From the NCBI GenBank assembly GCA_964598495.1, contig CAZRBY010000007.1:1-63862 (forward strand): a stretch of DNA of 63,862 nucleotides, written 5' to 3'. The stretch is from Cacconaster sp964598495 (GTDB taxonomy: Bacteria; Bacteroidota; Bacteroidia; Bacteroidales; UBA932). The notes beneath the pieces were generated by a model. That model did no database searches. It saw only the letters and a list, made by a program, of their open reading frames with translations, and had not been told where the DNA came from. A program made the position numbers and the translations under genes. Positions 1 through 8,898 of the stretch are shown one piece after another (position 1 is the stretch's first letter; each line of letters starts with the position of its first letter).

Positions 1-2
1 AG

Positions 3-75
<73 letters not shown>

Positions 76-135
76 GTGTAATGGGCAACAAAGATAAGCA
101 TTTTTATTCAAATATGCAAATATTATAAAAAACAT

Positions 136-165
136 AGGGAGTAGCTCTTCATTGAACTACCCCCT
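136..165 (-). terminator. Rho-independent terminator of the first collagen-like lipoprotein gene
   Basis: A 12-bp stem with two mismatches and a 6-nt loop is followed on the minus strand by a run of six T. It lies 59 bp after the stop codon at 224. A similar but weaker hairpin (about 2970-2996) follows the paralogous gene, as expected if the whole gene plus tail was duplicated. Confidence 0.6.
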
Positions 166-223
166 AATAGTCTAAATCAATCGAGAAAGTAAACTAATAT
201 TGAATTACTCACTCTAATGTGCT

Positions 224-2935
224 TTATTCATACTGTACAAACGCACTGCCGTCATACTTTATAACTTTGATAGCACCGGCACCCGATTGTAGGTTGAAGG
301 TATTGCTACCTACCGGAATATTTATAGTCCCCAGATAAGCATCAGCGCTATTATAGGTTGCAAGCACAATACCATATCCGGTTCCACCTGAGCCGTCCGG
401 ATTGAAGGTCTGTGTTGTAACTGCAGATGACAATGTTGTATTTTTCACAGTGATATTTGTTTTCTGTACAACAATGGCGGATCCCTCAGTACTATGGATT
501 TTACCTCCTTCAACAGTCAGAGTGTTATATGAGGCTGCTGCATTATTATTAAGAAATATACCGGCATTTTTGCCTGAAATATTCGTGTTGAGCAATTTAA
601 TGGTTGAACCATTAATTTTTTCATGATAAATGCCATAATTCTGGTGGTTGATTGTAGAATTTTCAATCTCCACATTATTTTCGGTAAATAGTACAATACC
701 GATACCACCGGAATTAATTGTAGAGTTTTTAATTTTGATTGTATGATTTTTGGAATTCATATCAAAATTATGTCCTGCATCAACACCACACCTAATAGCA
801 GGGCCATCTGTGCTAGTAAAATTAATTCCGTCAAGGGTTAGACTAGAATTTTGGGAACAAAAATTTAATGCTTCAGTAAAAATTATATTGCCGGAATGGA
901 AAGTAAAGTCGGCAGAGAAAAAATCGATACCAAGTAGTCTCAATGTTTTTCCATTTAAATCTATATCACATTTTCCGGTAGCACTCAATATAACATCCCT
1001 ATTTATGTCAGCTCCTAACACAATCTTAGATGCTCGGCGGGATATTTCTGAAGCAAACTCATTTGATGTAGTAACAGGTTCAGTTTCCTTAACACTATAG
1101 ACTTCTTTACCGCCAGAAGTTCCGCTAACATAGGAATGGTAACCGTCAATCACGAAATTCGTTCCTGGTCCCTCTGCAGGACAGTCAGCGGGATTGAAAC
1201 CGACAAAGCTGCCACCTGAAATCAGGGCTTTGGCTGTTCCGTTTTGGTAATTTTCATCACGGCAGTTAATAACGTATCCATAAGGATCCGGAAGGGGGGC
1301 TTGCTGTTTAATACTGAATTTTCCACCTTTGATCTCAGCAGTTCCTTCGCGAACATAGACGGCATGTACATTACCCTGATAGGTGCCGCTTTCAACAATC
1401 AGGTGTCCGCCTTCACGAACATCTATTGCATAGCAGTCGCCATCATACCCTTCAACGGTTCCGGCATTAGTTCCGGATCCATCTTTTATAGTCATTTTTC
1501 CTCTAACGGAGAATAGTGACCAGGTCTTGACGCCTGGAGAGTCGTCCCAAATTGGACAAGTGCCCGGGTTACTTACTGAGTAGCCATTAAGATCGAGTGT
1601 GAATTCTTTTCCGGCAGGAATTTCAATCTGCTCATCAATCCCCGTATCGGAAGTCAAGGTATAACTTTCTCCGTTATAAGCCGCGGCAGCAAGTTTACTG
1701 AGAAAGTACTTCACAACACGGGAAGCCACATATTGGTTGCCTTTTTTATCAGTAAGCGTTACTCTCAGCAGTGCCTCAAAACCACCTGACTCGATCATTT
1801 GTTTGATGGTGATTGTCGTACTGTTGCACACCCCATTATTGAAGACAGGTTCTGCAATTATTAAATTGGGATTTGCACATGGGACAATACCTGTTTCCAT
1901 TCCCCAGGGGCCGCCTTCTGGAATAAATTCGGCAACCAGAGAATTGTAGTTCCCGGAAGTCAAACCGGTAAAATTGATCGTTAATACGTCACCGAAGTTC
2001 ATTGCAACGGGAAGTGCACCATCAGCGAAAGCAATGGTGATCCCGCTCACACGCGGTACCGCAAGTACAATATAGGCACCTGTGTGATCTCTTGACATAA
2101 GCGTAAAAGTGACAACATCTGCGGTATATGTAACATTCTTGAATAAAGCGGTACCTTTAGGACCCGGGGCCCCCGTAGCTCCCCTTTCGCCGGGGTCACC
2201 TTTGTTACCCTGGACTCCTTTATCGCCCTGGTCACCTTTGTCACCTTTGTCACCCTTATCACCTTTCTCACCTTTCTCGCCGGTAGCAGTTATGAAATCG
2301 CCATTGGCGTCTTTCATTTCATTCCAGGTCTGACCATTATCTATGGAAATTTCCCACACATTGGTCGTATGGTTGATTCTAAGTTTAGGAGTAATGGCGT
2401 CGGCTCCATCATTACCGTCCTCTCCAGGTTCACCCTGCGGTCCGGTAACAGGCATTTTTTTACCGTTGTCGTCGGTTAGGAATTCGCCGTCGACCGTCCA
2501 GTAATAGATACCATCATCACCTTTGGCCACACCCATTAGGGGAGTAGCTCCGTCAACACCATCAGAGCCATCTTTACCGTCCTTTCCATCTTTGCCATCT
2601 TTTCCCTCATTTCCATGTTTGATAATGATGGACTCTCCGGTTTGGAAAGTAATTTTGTAACCTATCTCTTTACCTGCTGCGTCTTTGAGAGATTCTATTT
2701 TCGTAATGAAATTTTTGGTTTCAAGCGAAGTCACAACGGTTTTCAGAGATTCTATATTTACGTTGACGGAGGTTTTCCACTCTTCAAGCGTCGTCAAACG
2801 ATTTTCCAAGCTTGAGATATTGCCCCGCAATTCCGTATCATCATACTTACATGAAGATGATTTGATTGCAAAGAAACAGATGCATAAGAACAAGATCTTC
2901 AGCCCGGTAATTATATTTTTATTATACTTTTTCAT
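224..2935 (-). CDS. surface lipoprotein with collagen-like repeats and beta-helix blocks
   Basis: This 903-aa protein has a signal peptide ending at a lipidation Cys (C29, preceded by SSS) followed by KYDD, which resembles the acidic export signal of Bacteroidota surface lipoproteins. Residues 31-75 look like a short coiled coil. Gly-X-Y tracts lie at about 108-129, 165-179 and 219-261, interleaved with the 'YYWT' and 'NGQTWNEM' segments typical of the DUF4988/PL29-lyase N-terminal family. The C-terminal half is rich in short beta-strand repeats typical of right-handed parallel beta-helices. It carries about 210 residues more than its tandem neighbour, an extra beta-helix block. The start was placed at the ATG matching the paralogue (a start 9 bp further upstream is possible). 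The function is unknown; surface adhesion or glycan binding is an inference. No lyase catalytic motif was recognised. Confidence 0.85.
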   Translation of the reverse strand: MKKYNKNIITGLKILFLCICFFAIKSSSCKYDDTELRGNISSLENRLTTLEEWKTSVNVNIESLKTVVTSLETKNFITKIESLKDAAGKEIGYKITFQTGESIIIKHGNEGKDGKDGKDGKDGSDGVDGATPLMGVAKGDDGIYYWTVDGEFLTDDNGKKMPVTGPQGEPGEDGNDGADAITPKLRINHTTNVWEISIDNGQTWNEMKDANGDFITATGEKGEKGDKGDKGDKGDQGDKGVQGNKGDPGERGATGAPGPKGTALFKNVTYTADVVTFTLMSRDHTGAYIVLAVPRVSGITIAFADGALPVAMNFGDVLTINFTGLTSGNYNSLVAEFIPEGGPWGMETGIVPCANPNLIIAEPVFNNGVCNSTTITIKQMIESGGFEALLRVTLTDKKGNQYVASRVVKYFLSKLAAAAYNGESYTLTSDTGIDEQIEIPAGKEFTLDLNGYSVSNPGTCPIWDDSPGVKTWSLFSVRGKMTIKDGSGTNAGTVEGYDGDCYAIDVREGGHLIVESGTYQGNVHAVYVREGTAEIKGGKFSIKQQAPLPDPYGYVINCRDENYQNGTAKALISGGSFVGFNPADCPAEGPGTNFVIDGYHSYVSGTSGGKEVYSVKETEPVTTSNEFASEISRRASKIVLGADINRDVILSATGKCDIDLNGKTLRLLGIDFFSADFTFHSGNIIFTEALNFCSQNSSLTLDGINFTSTDGPAIRCGVDAGHNFDMNSKNHTIKIKNSTINSGGIGIVLFTENNVEIENSTINHQNYGIYHEKINGSTIKLLNTNISGKNAGIFLNNNAAASYNTLTVEGGKIHSTEGSAIVVQKTNITVKNTTLSSAVTTQTFNPDGSGGTGYGIVLATYNSADAYLGTINIPVGSNTFNLQSGAGAIKVIKYDGSAFVQYE

Positions 2936-3008
2936 ATTATTCAAAATATTTAACCAAATGCATTAATTAAGGGATCTTCATAATTGAGTAACTCCCTCCG
3001 ATTGTACA

Positions 3009-5087
3009 TTATTGGACAACAATAAGACCGGCGCCGTCGTACTTTACTATTTTAGGAGCAGCAGCACCTGCTGCAAGGTTAATGGTATTGGTTTCGAAAC
3101 TGGTAGTTCCTTCATACGCAGTGCCTACGGTATACCCTGCGAGTACGATGCCGTATCCGACTCCATTCGAACCTCCCGCATTGACGGAATAACTCTGTGG
3201 GGTGGCATCGGAAGACAAGGTAGCGTTCTTTACCGTAATGTTTGTCTTCTTCACTTCAATGGCAGATTCATCGGTACTGTGAATATTTCCTCCGTCAACA
3301 AACAATGTATTCGTTAATCCCGTGGCCTGATTGGAAAGATAGATTCCGGAATATTTGCCGGTAATATCCGTGTTGGTCAACTTAATATTCGAGCCGGTAT
3401 AATTACCACTCTGCGTGATACCAAACCAATTGTGAGTGATTTTGGAGTTCTCAACTATTAAAACATTTTTGTTAAACAGTATAATACCGGTTGCAGGTGA
3501 ATTTATGGTAGAGTTTTTTATGGTAATGGTATTATTTTTATAGTTGGGGTTATTGTTTTCGCCACAACGGATAGCTACGTCATTATTGCTATTAAGATCC
3601 ACTCCATCAAAGGTCACAGTAGAGTTGGAGCACTTCATGCCAATATCTTTGTTGAGATCCAAATCACCATTTTTGAACGTAATGTCAGAACCGTCATTCG
3701 GAATTGTAATTCCTTCAGCCGTCAATTTCTTTTGATTCAGATCGAGTGTGAATTTCTTTCCGGCAGGAGTATCTAGAGCCAGATAATCATACAACGTAAG
3801 ATCTTCAGTCAATTTATAAGTTCCTCCATTATAAGCCGCCGCTTCAACAGCTTCCGTAAAGCACTTAACAACACGGAAAGCGGTATATTGTTTACCTTTC
3901 TCATCGATAAGAGTTACTCTCAACATTGCCTCTTCTCCAGAGATCTCGGCCAACACCATGTTGAAGGATATCGTAGTACTTTCGCAGTTACCATTTGTAA
4001 ATACCGGTTTTGCAATTGTTAAAAAGGGATTTGCACGTGTCACAATGTCTGTATTAGATATACCGCTCTCATTTTTAAGTTCTGCAACCAAAGAATTGAA
4101 GGTTTGGGGAGTCAAGCCGGTAAAATTGAGCGTCAATACGCTACCAGGACCTATTGCAATAAGATCGTTACCATCTGCGAATGCTATGGAAATCCCGCTA
4201 ACACGTGGTACGATAAGAACAATGTTCGCTCCGGTATTATCTTTTGCCATGAGCGTAAAATAGACATAATCTGCAGTGTAAGTGACACTCTTGAACATCG
4301 AGTCGCCTCTCTCACCACTGGGGCCTGTTGCTCCGACAGCTCCGGGATCACCTTTTTCGCCATCTTTGCCTTTTTCGCCCGGATCGCCTTTGTCGCCTTT
4401 GTCGCCTTTATCGCCTTTGTCACCTTTATCTCCGGTGGCAGTGATAAATTCACCATTGGAGTCTTTCATTTCATTCCACGTTTGACCATTGTCAATTGAT
4501 ATTTCCCAAACATTGGTCGTGTGGTTGATTCTCAATTTCGGAGCAATGGCATTGGCTCCGTCCTTGCCATCCTCTCCAGGTTCACCTTTAGGACCGGTAA
4601 CGGGCATCTTTTTACCATTATTGTCAGTTAGGAATTCTCCGTTCACTGTCCAGTAATAGATCCCGTCAGTATGCTTGGCAACACCGATTACCGGTGTTAC
4701 TCCATCCACGCCATTGGAACCATCTTTACCGTCACTTCCGTCTTCACCGTCAGTCCCGTCAATTCCATGTTTGATGGTAATGGTCTCTCCATTCTGGAAA
4801 GTAATTTTGTAACCTATCTCCTTACCTTCCGCGTCTTTGACAGGTTCAACTTTCGTAATGAAGTTTTTGGTCTCAAGGGAGTTTACAACGGTTTTCAACG
4901 ATGCGATGCTCGTATTGACAGTAGTTTTCCATTCCTCAAGAGTAGTCACACGATTTTCGATGACCTGGATGTTGTGTCTCAGTTCTGCATCATCATACTT
5001 GCAAGAAGAGGATTTAATTGCAAAGAAGCAGAGAGATAAGAACAGAATTCTTAATACAAGCTTAATGCTTTTCTTGTGCTTTTTCAT
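3009..5087 (-). CDS. surface lipoprotein with collagen-like repeats, tandem paralogue
   Basis: This 692-aa protein is collinear with the downstream gene at 224-2935: the same signal peptide with Cys29 and KYDD, the same three Gly-X-Y tracts (108-129, 165-179, 219-261) and the same 'YYWT' and 'NGQTWNEM' modules. It has only one C-terminal beta-helix block. The longest Gly-X-Y tract is dominated by GDK triplets encoded by nearly identical 9-bp DNA units, so its length is probably slippage-prone. The 73 bp separating the genes and the parallel hairpins after each suggest an ancestral tandem duplication. The role is unknown. Cell-surface display is inferred from the lipobox and the acidic residues after it. 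Confidence 0.85.
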   Translation of the reverse strand: MKKHKKSIKLVLRILFLSLCFFAIKSSSCKYDDAELRHNIQVIENRVTTLEEWKTTVNTSIASLKTVVNSLETKNFITKVEPVKDAEGKEIGYKITFQNGETITIKHGIDGTDGEDGSDGKDGSNGVDGVTPVIGVAKHTDGIYYWTVNGEFLTDNNGKKMPVTGPKGEPGEDGKDGANAIAPKLRINHTTNVWEISIDNGQTWNEMKDSNGEFITATGDKGDKGDKGDKGDKGDPGEKGKDGEKGDPGAVGATGPSGERGDSMFKSVTYTADYVYFTLMAKDNTGANIVLIVPRVSGISIAFADGNDLIAIGPGSVLTLNFTGLTPQTFNSLVAELKNESGISNTDIVTRANPFLTIAKPVFTNGNCESTTISFNMVLAEISGEEAMLRVTLIDEKGKQYTAFRVVKCFTEAVEAAAYNGGTYKLTEDLTLYDYLALDTPAGKKFTLDLNQKKLTAEGITIPNDGSDITFKNGDLDLNKDIGMKCSNSTVTFDGVDLNSNNDVAIRCGENNNPNYKNNTITIKNSTINSPATGIILFNKNVLIVENSKITHNWFGITQSGNYTGSNIKLTNTDITGKYSGIYLSNQATGLTNTLFVDGGNIHSTDESAIEVKKTNITVKNATLSSDATPQSYSVNAGGSNGVGYGIVLAGYTVGTAYEGTTSFETNTINLAAGAAAPKIVKYDGAGLIVVQ

Positions 5088-5156
5088 ATCAAAATAATTT
5101 CAGTTGTTTAAAATTTCATCAAAGTTACCAAGCTGATTTGAAAGAAAAAATTCAAG

Positions 5157-5194
5157 AGGTAGTCTATTTCGTGTTTTTACAAAATAGACTACCT
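5157..5194. terminator. perfect 13-bp inverted repeat, probable hisS terminator
   Basis: AGGTAGTCTATTT (5157-5169) pairs perfectly with AAATAGACTACCT (5182-5194) across a 12-nt loop. On the minus strand it is followed after a few bases by a T-rich stretch. It sits about 90 bp after the hisS stop and about 70 bp before the start of the lipoprotein at 5087, so it would separate these two transcription units. Confidence 0.55.
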
Positions 5195-5285
5195 AATTAA
5201 ACCAATTTACCTGAAAAAAATGCACTTTCCGAGAATATTCTAGTCAGAAAGTTAGAAATGGATTGGACGAAATGCCCAATTTTTA

Positions 5286-6635
5286 TTATTTGAACTTCTC
5301 TACAAGTTCCGAAATATTGACAAGTTGCTGCTCACCGCTGGCAAGATTTTTCAGAGTAACTGCATTCTCGGCAACTTCATTGGCACCCACAATTGCCAAG
5401 TAAGGTATTCCCTTTTTGTCAGCGTACTCAAACTGTTTGCGGAGCCTTGTGTTTTCGGGATAGATCTCGCAGGCGATTCCCATACGGCGTAGTGACACAG
5501 CCAACGGTACACAGAAAGCTGCCTCACTCTCTCCCATATTGGAGAAAAGAACCACTGAAGCTGAAGCTACGTCCGCAGGAAAAAGATCGAGTCCCTTGAG
5601 TACATCGTAAATGCGGTCTGCACCGAAGGAGATACCTACACCCGACATATTGGGAAGTCCGAAAATACCTGTAAGGTCATCGTAGCGGCCGCCGCCGCAT
5701 ATGCTGCCTATTTCAAAATCGAGTCCTTTTACCTCAAAAATAGCACCTGTATAATAGTTGAGACCGCGTGCAAGCGAAAGATCCAGCTCCACATTTGTGC
5801 CGATACCTGCACCCTCAATCAAACCGAACAGGGTGCGAATCTCCTCCACTCCCTTCATACCTATCTCTGAAGAGGCGAGTATCTGCGCTATGCGTTCAAC
5901 CTTTTCACTATTCGTTCCCTCGAGCAGCAGCACCGGCTTTATCACAGCAATTGCCTCACGATCAAGTCCGCGCTCAAGGAGTTCCTCCTCAACCGATTCA
6001 AGACCGATTTTGTCAATCTTGTCGATGGCCACGGTGATATCTATCAATTTGTCCGGATGCCCACAAATATGTGCAAGACCGGATAGAATCTTGCGGTTGT
6101 TGATCTTAATACAAACATTGACTTTCAGGCGATCGAAAACCATCTCCACTATCTGAACAAGTTCCAGTTCATTGAGCAGCGAATCGCTGCCGATGACATC
6201 CACGTCACACTGGTAGAACTCGCGATACCTCCCCTTCTGCGGTCTGTCCGCTCTCCACACAGGTTGGATCTGGTACCTCTTGAAGGGGAATGTCAGCTCA
6301 TTCTGATGCTGCACCACATACCTTGCAAAAGGCACTGTGAGATCATAGCGGAGCCCTTTTTCGCATACTTTCAGTGCAATTGCATTGCTGCTCAAATCCT
6401 CACTGAAGTTGATTCCGGAGAATGCATCACCGGAGTTGAGGACCTTGAAAAGCAGTTTGTCTCCCTCCTCACCATATTTGCCGAGGAGCGTAGAGAGATT
6501 CTCCATTGCAGGAGTTTCAATACACTGGTATCCGTAATGTTTGAAAACATCTTTGATGGTATCGAAAATATAATCTCTTCCGACCATTTCGGAGGGACCG
6601 AAGTCGCGTGTTCCTTTGGGTATCGATGGTTTCAT
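5286..6635 (-). CDS. hisS: histidine--tRNA ligase
   Basis: This 449-aa class II aminoacyl-tRNA synthetase charges tRNA-His. The N-terminus (IPKGTRDFGP) carries motif 1, and the catalytic core shows the substrate-binding RADRPQKGRYREFYQ region (motif 2, about residue 130) and the histidine-specific GRYDDL segment near residue 325. The C-terminal 90 residues form the anticodon-binding domain. The length is normal for the Bacteroidota type. The start lies 6 bp after the nfnB stop on the same strand, so hisS is probably the last gene of a GH9-nfnA-nfnB-hisS transcript. Confidence 0.97.
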   Translation of the reverse strand: MKPSIPKGTRDFGPSEMVGRDYIFDTIKDVFKHYGYQCIETPAMENLSTLLGKYGEEGDKLLFKVLNSGDAFSGINFSEDLSSNAIALKVCEKGLRYDLTVPFARYVVQHQNELTFPFKRYQIQPVWRADRPQKGRYREFYQCDVDVIGSDSLLNELELVQIVEMVFDRLKVNVCIKINNRKILSGLAHICGHPDKLIDITVAIDKIDKIGLESVEEELLERGLDREAIAVIKPVLLLEGTNSEKVERIAQILASSEIGMKGVEEIRTLFGLIEGAGIGTNVELDLSLARGLNYYTGAIFEVKGLDFEIGSICGGGRYDDLTGIFGLPNMSGVGISFGADRIYDVLKGLDLFPADVASASVVLFSNMGESEAAFCVPLAVSLRRMGIACEIYPENTRLRKQFEYADKKGIPYLAIVGANEVAENAVTLKNLASGEQQLVNISELVEKFK

Positions 6636-6641
6636 ATCGGG

Positions 6642-8024
6642 TTATTTTTTCAAATATTCATCTATTGCTGCAGCAGCCTTTCGTCCTGCGCCCATAGCCA
6701 AAATTACGGTGGCAGCTCCTGTAACGGCATCGCCACCGGCAAAAACTCCGGTGCGCGATGTTGAACCGAGATCATCGGCTACGATACAGCCGTAGCGGTC
6801 AGTGTCAAGACCTGCAGTAGTATTCGCAATCAGGGGATTCGGAGATGTGCCGAGTGCCATGATCACTACATCGGTTTCAATATCAAATTCAGAACCTGCA
6901 ATGGGTACCGGACGTCTTCTACCACTTTCATCGGGCTCTCCAAGCTCCATTTGTATGCATTTGAGGCCTGTAACCCAGCCTTTTTCATTGCCGAGTATCT
7001 CGACCGGATTTGTGAGCATCCTGAAGTCGATGCCCTCCTCTTTTGCGTGATGCACCTCCTCCACACGTGCGGGGAGCTCCTTTTCCGTACGGCGATAGAC
7101 AATAGTGGTATCGGCACCCAGTCTAAGTGCGGTTCGTGCAGCATCCATAGCCACATTACCTCCACCCACAACGGCCACTTTCGTACCCGTATAAATGGGT
7201 GTGTCTGTCTCACCTGAATAGGCGCCCATGAGATTGCTGCGAGTTAAGAATTCATTTGCCGAGAAAACTCCGTTCAAATTCTCCCCCGGAATACCCATGA
7301 ATTTGGGAAGCCCTGCTCCGGAACCTATAAATACAGCTTTAAAATTTTCTTTATCGAAAAGTTCGTCAATGGTGATCGTACGGCCTACAACCACATTGGT
7401 CTCTATTTTTACACCAAGTGCGCGAACATTGTCGATTTCTGCTTCAACGACCTCTTCTTTGGGAAGCCTGAACTCTGGAATGCCGTATTGTAGCACACCG
7501 CCTGCTTTATGCAGAACCTCGAAAATAGTCACTTCATATCCGAGTTTAGCGAGGTCGCTCGCACAGGCAAGACCTGCGGGGCCGCTGCCCACAATAGCCA
7601 CCTTGATACCATTTGAAGGGGCTTTTTCGGTACACTTGATGCCATTTTTACGGCTCCAGTCAGCCACAAAGCGCTCAAGTTTGCCTATTGCTACCGGTTC
7701 GCCCTTTATTCCGAGGATGCAAACGCCTTCGCACTGGCTCTCTTGGGGACAAACGCGCCCGCAAACTGCGGGAAGGGAACTATCTTCTGCTATTATATGG
7801 GCCGCTTCAACATAATTGCCGAGTTTGACCTGCTCGATAAATTGTGGAATCTTGATGGAAACCGGGCACTGAGTTACACATTTTGGGTTTTTGCAATTTA
7901 TGCAGCGTGATGCCTCTGCCTGAGCCTCTTCAGCATTATATCCATAACAAACCTCATCAAAGTTTGTTGCCCTCACTTTGGGGTCTTGTTCCCTAACGGG
8001 TACTCTTGTCATTTTCGCTTTCAT
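6642..8024 (-). CDS. nfnB: NfnB/GltD-like NADPH:ferredoxin oxidoreductase large subunit
   Basis: This 460-aa flavoprotein belongs to the glutamate-synthase small-subunit family. The N-terminal Cys motifs (CINCKNPKCVTQCP and CGRVCPQESQC) would hold two [4Fe-4S] clusters. GSGPAG near residue 147 binds FAD and GGGNVA near residue 290 binds NAD(P). No GltB large subunit is adjacent. Instead the PyrK-like partner lies 11 bp upstream, which is the arrangement of NfnAB, the electron-bifurcating NADH-dependent ferredoxin:NADP+ oxidoreductase. The alternative name is sulfide dehydrogenase alpha subunit (SudA). The bifurcating role is inferred from pairing. It would supply NADPH in an anaerobe. Confidence 0.88.
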   Translation of the reverse strand: MKAKMTRVPVREQDPKVRATNFDEVCYGYNAEEAQAEASRCINCKNPKCVTQCPVSIKIPQFIEQVKLGNYVEAAHIIAEDSSLPAVCGRVCPQESQCEGVCILGIKGEPVAIGKLERFVADWSRKNGIKCTEKAPSNGIKVAIVGSGPAGLACASDLAKLGYEVTIFEVLHKAGGVLQYGIPEFRLPKEEVVEAEIDNVRALGVKIETNVVVGRTITIDELFDKENFKAVFIGSGAGLPKFMGIPGENLNGVFSANEFLTRSNLMGAYSGETDTPIYTGTKVAVVGGGNVAMDAARTALRLGADTTIVYRRTEKELPARVEEVHHAKEEGIDFRMLTNPVEILGNEKGWVTGLKCIQMELGEPDESGRRRPVPIAGSEFDIETDVVIMALGTSPNPLIANTTAGLDTDRYGCIVADDLGSTSRTGVFAGGDAVTGAATVILAMGAGRKAAAAIDEYLKK

Positions 8025-8035
8025 ACTCTCTTCTA

Positions 8036-8890
8036 TTATTCGTGCAACCCAATTTTACATTTATGATCGGCCTCAATCTCAAACTCCCTGTACATTGACT
8101 GACGGCGCATCGCCTCGTCAAAATCTACCTGATAGGCATCAAATTCGGGGCCTTCTACACAGGCAAAGCGTGTTTTGCCTCCGACAGTCACACGGCAGGC
8201 GCCGCACATCCCGGTACCATCCACCATAATGGTGTTGAGACTTACGGTAAGCGGCACATTATATTTTTTCATTGTCAAAGTGGTGAATTTCATCATAATC
8301 ATGGGACCAATGGCCACAGCATGGTCATAAGTTTTGCCCTCTGCCATGATTCTGTCTATGATATTTGTCACAAGTCCTTTTTCACCTTTTGAACCGTCGT
8401 CGGTACAGATGTACAAATTGTCACACACCGCACCCATCTCCTTCTCGAAAATCAACAAATCGCGATTTCTGGCACCCATTATTACATCCACATGAGCACC
8501 TTTGGAATGGAGATATTTTACCTGAGGATAAACAGGAGCAGTACCAAGGCCACCCGCTACGAAGAGAAACCTCTTACCAACAAACTCCTCTTCCTTCCAG
8601 TTGACAAACTCTGACGGTATACCCAAAGGGCCTACAAGGTCGGTGAAACTGTCACCCTCTTCAAGGTGACATATCAGACGACTTGAAGCACCCACAATTT
8701 GAGTAACGATTGTAACTGTACCCTTATCTTTATCATAATCACAAATAGTGAGAGGAATCCTTTCGCCCTGCTCACGTGCTCTGACGATGAGAAATTGTCC
8801 TGGTTGCGCTGCAGCAGCCATTCGTGGTGCCTCAACATCCATCAGACAGATTATAGGAGTCAGAAACTCCTTTTTGACGATTTTGTACAT
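8036..8890 (-). CDS. nfnA: NfnA/SudB-like FAD, 2Fe-2S oxidoreductase small subunit
   Basis: This 284-aa protein of the PyrK/ferredoxin reductase family has an N-terminal FAD-binding barrel with the IPLTI segment, an NAD-binding GGLGTAPV motif near residue 113, and a C-terminal Cys cluster (GTGMCGACRV and a later Cys in FACVEG) for a [2Fe-2S] centre. It is annotated elsewhere as sulfide/dihydroorotate dehydrogenase-like. Its tight pairing with nfnB argues for the NfnAB complex rather than dihydroorotate dehydrogenase, because no pyrD lies nearby. The start is 8 bp after the stop of the GH9 gene, suggesting co-transcription or a promoter within that gene. Confidence 0.87.
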   Translation of the reverse strand: MYKIVKKEFLTPIICLMDVEAPRMAAAAQPGQFLIVRAREQGERIPLTICDYDKDKGTVTIVTQIVGASSRLICHLEEGDSFTDLVGPLGIPSEFVNWKEEEFVGKRFLFVAGGLGTAPVYPQVKYLHSKGAHVDVIMGARNRDLLIFEKEMGAVCDNLYICTDDGSKGEKGLVTNIIDRIMAEGKTYDHAVAIGPMIMMKFTTLTMKKYNVPLTVSLNTIMVDGTGMCGACRVTVGGKTRFACVEGPEFDAYQVDFDEAMRRQSMYREFEIEADHKCKIGLHE

Positions 8891-8898
8891 ATATATAT

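Noticed and set aside
2109..4485. Plus-strand Pro/Ser/Leu-rich ORFs opposite the collagen-like genes
   Set aside because: Their repeats are the antisense reading of the Gly-X-Y codons. They have no start signals, and the minus-strand genes explain the sequence.
5157..5194. Inverted repeats near 1-5 kb as ends of a mobile element
   Set aside because: They differ in sequence, lie after genes, and fit terminators; no transposase is present.
6642..8890. Glutamate synthase
   Set aside because: The large GltB subunit is absent, and the PyrK-like partner points to NfnAB.
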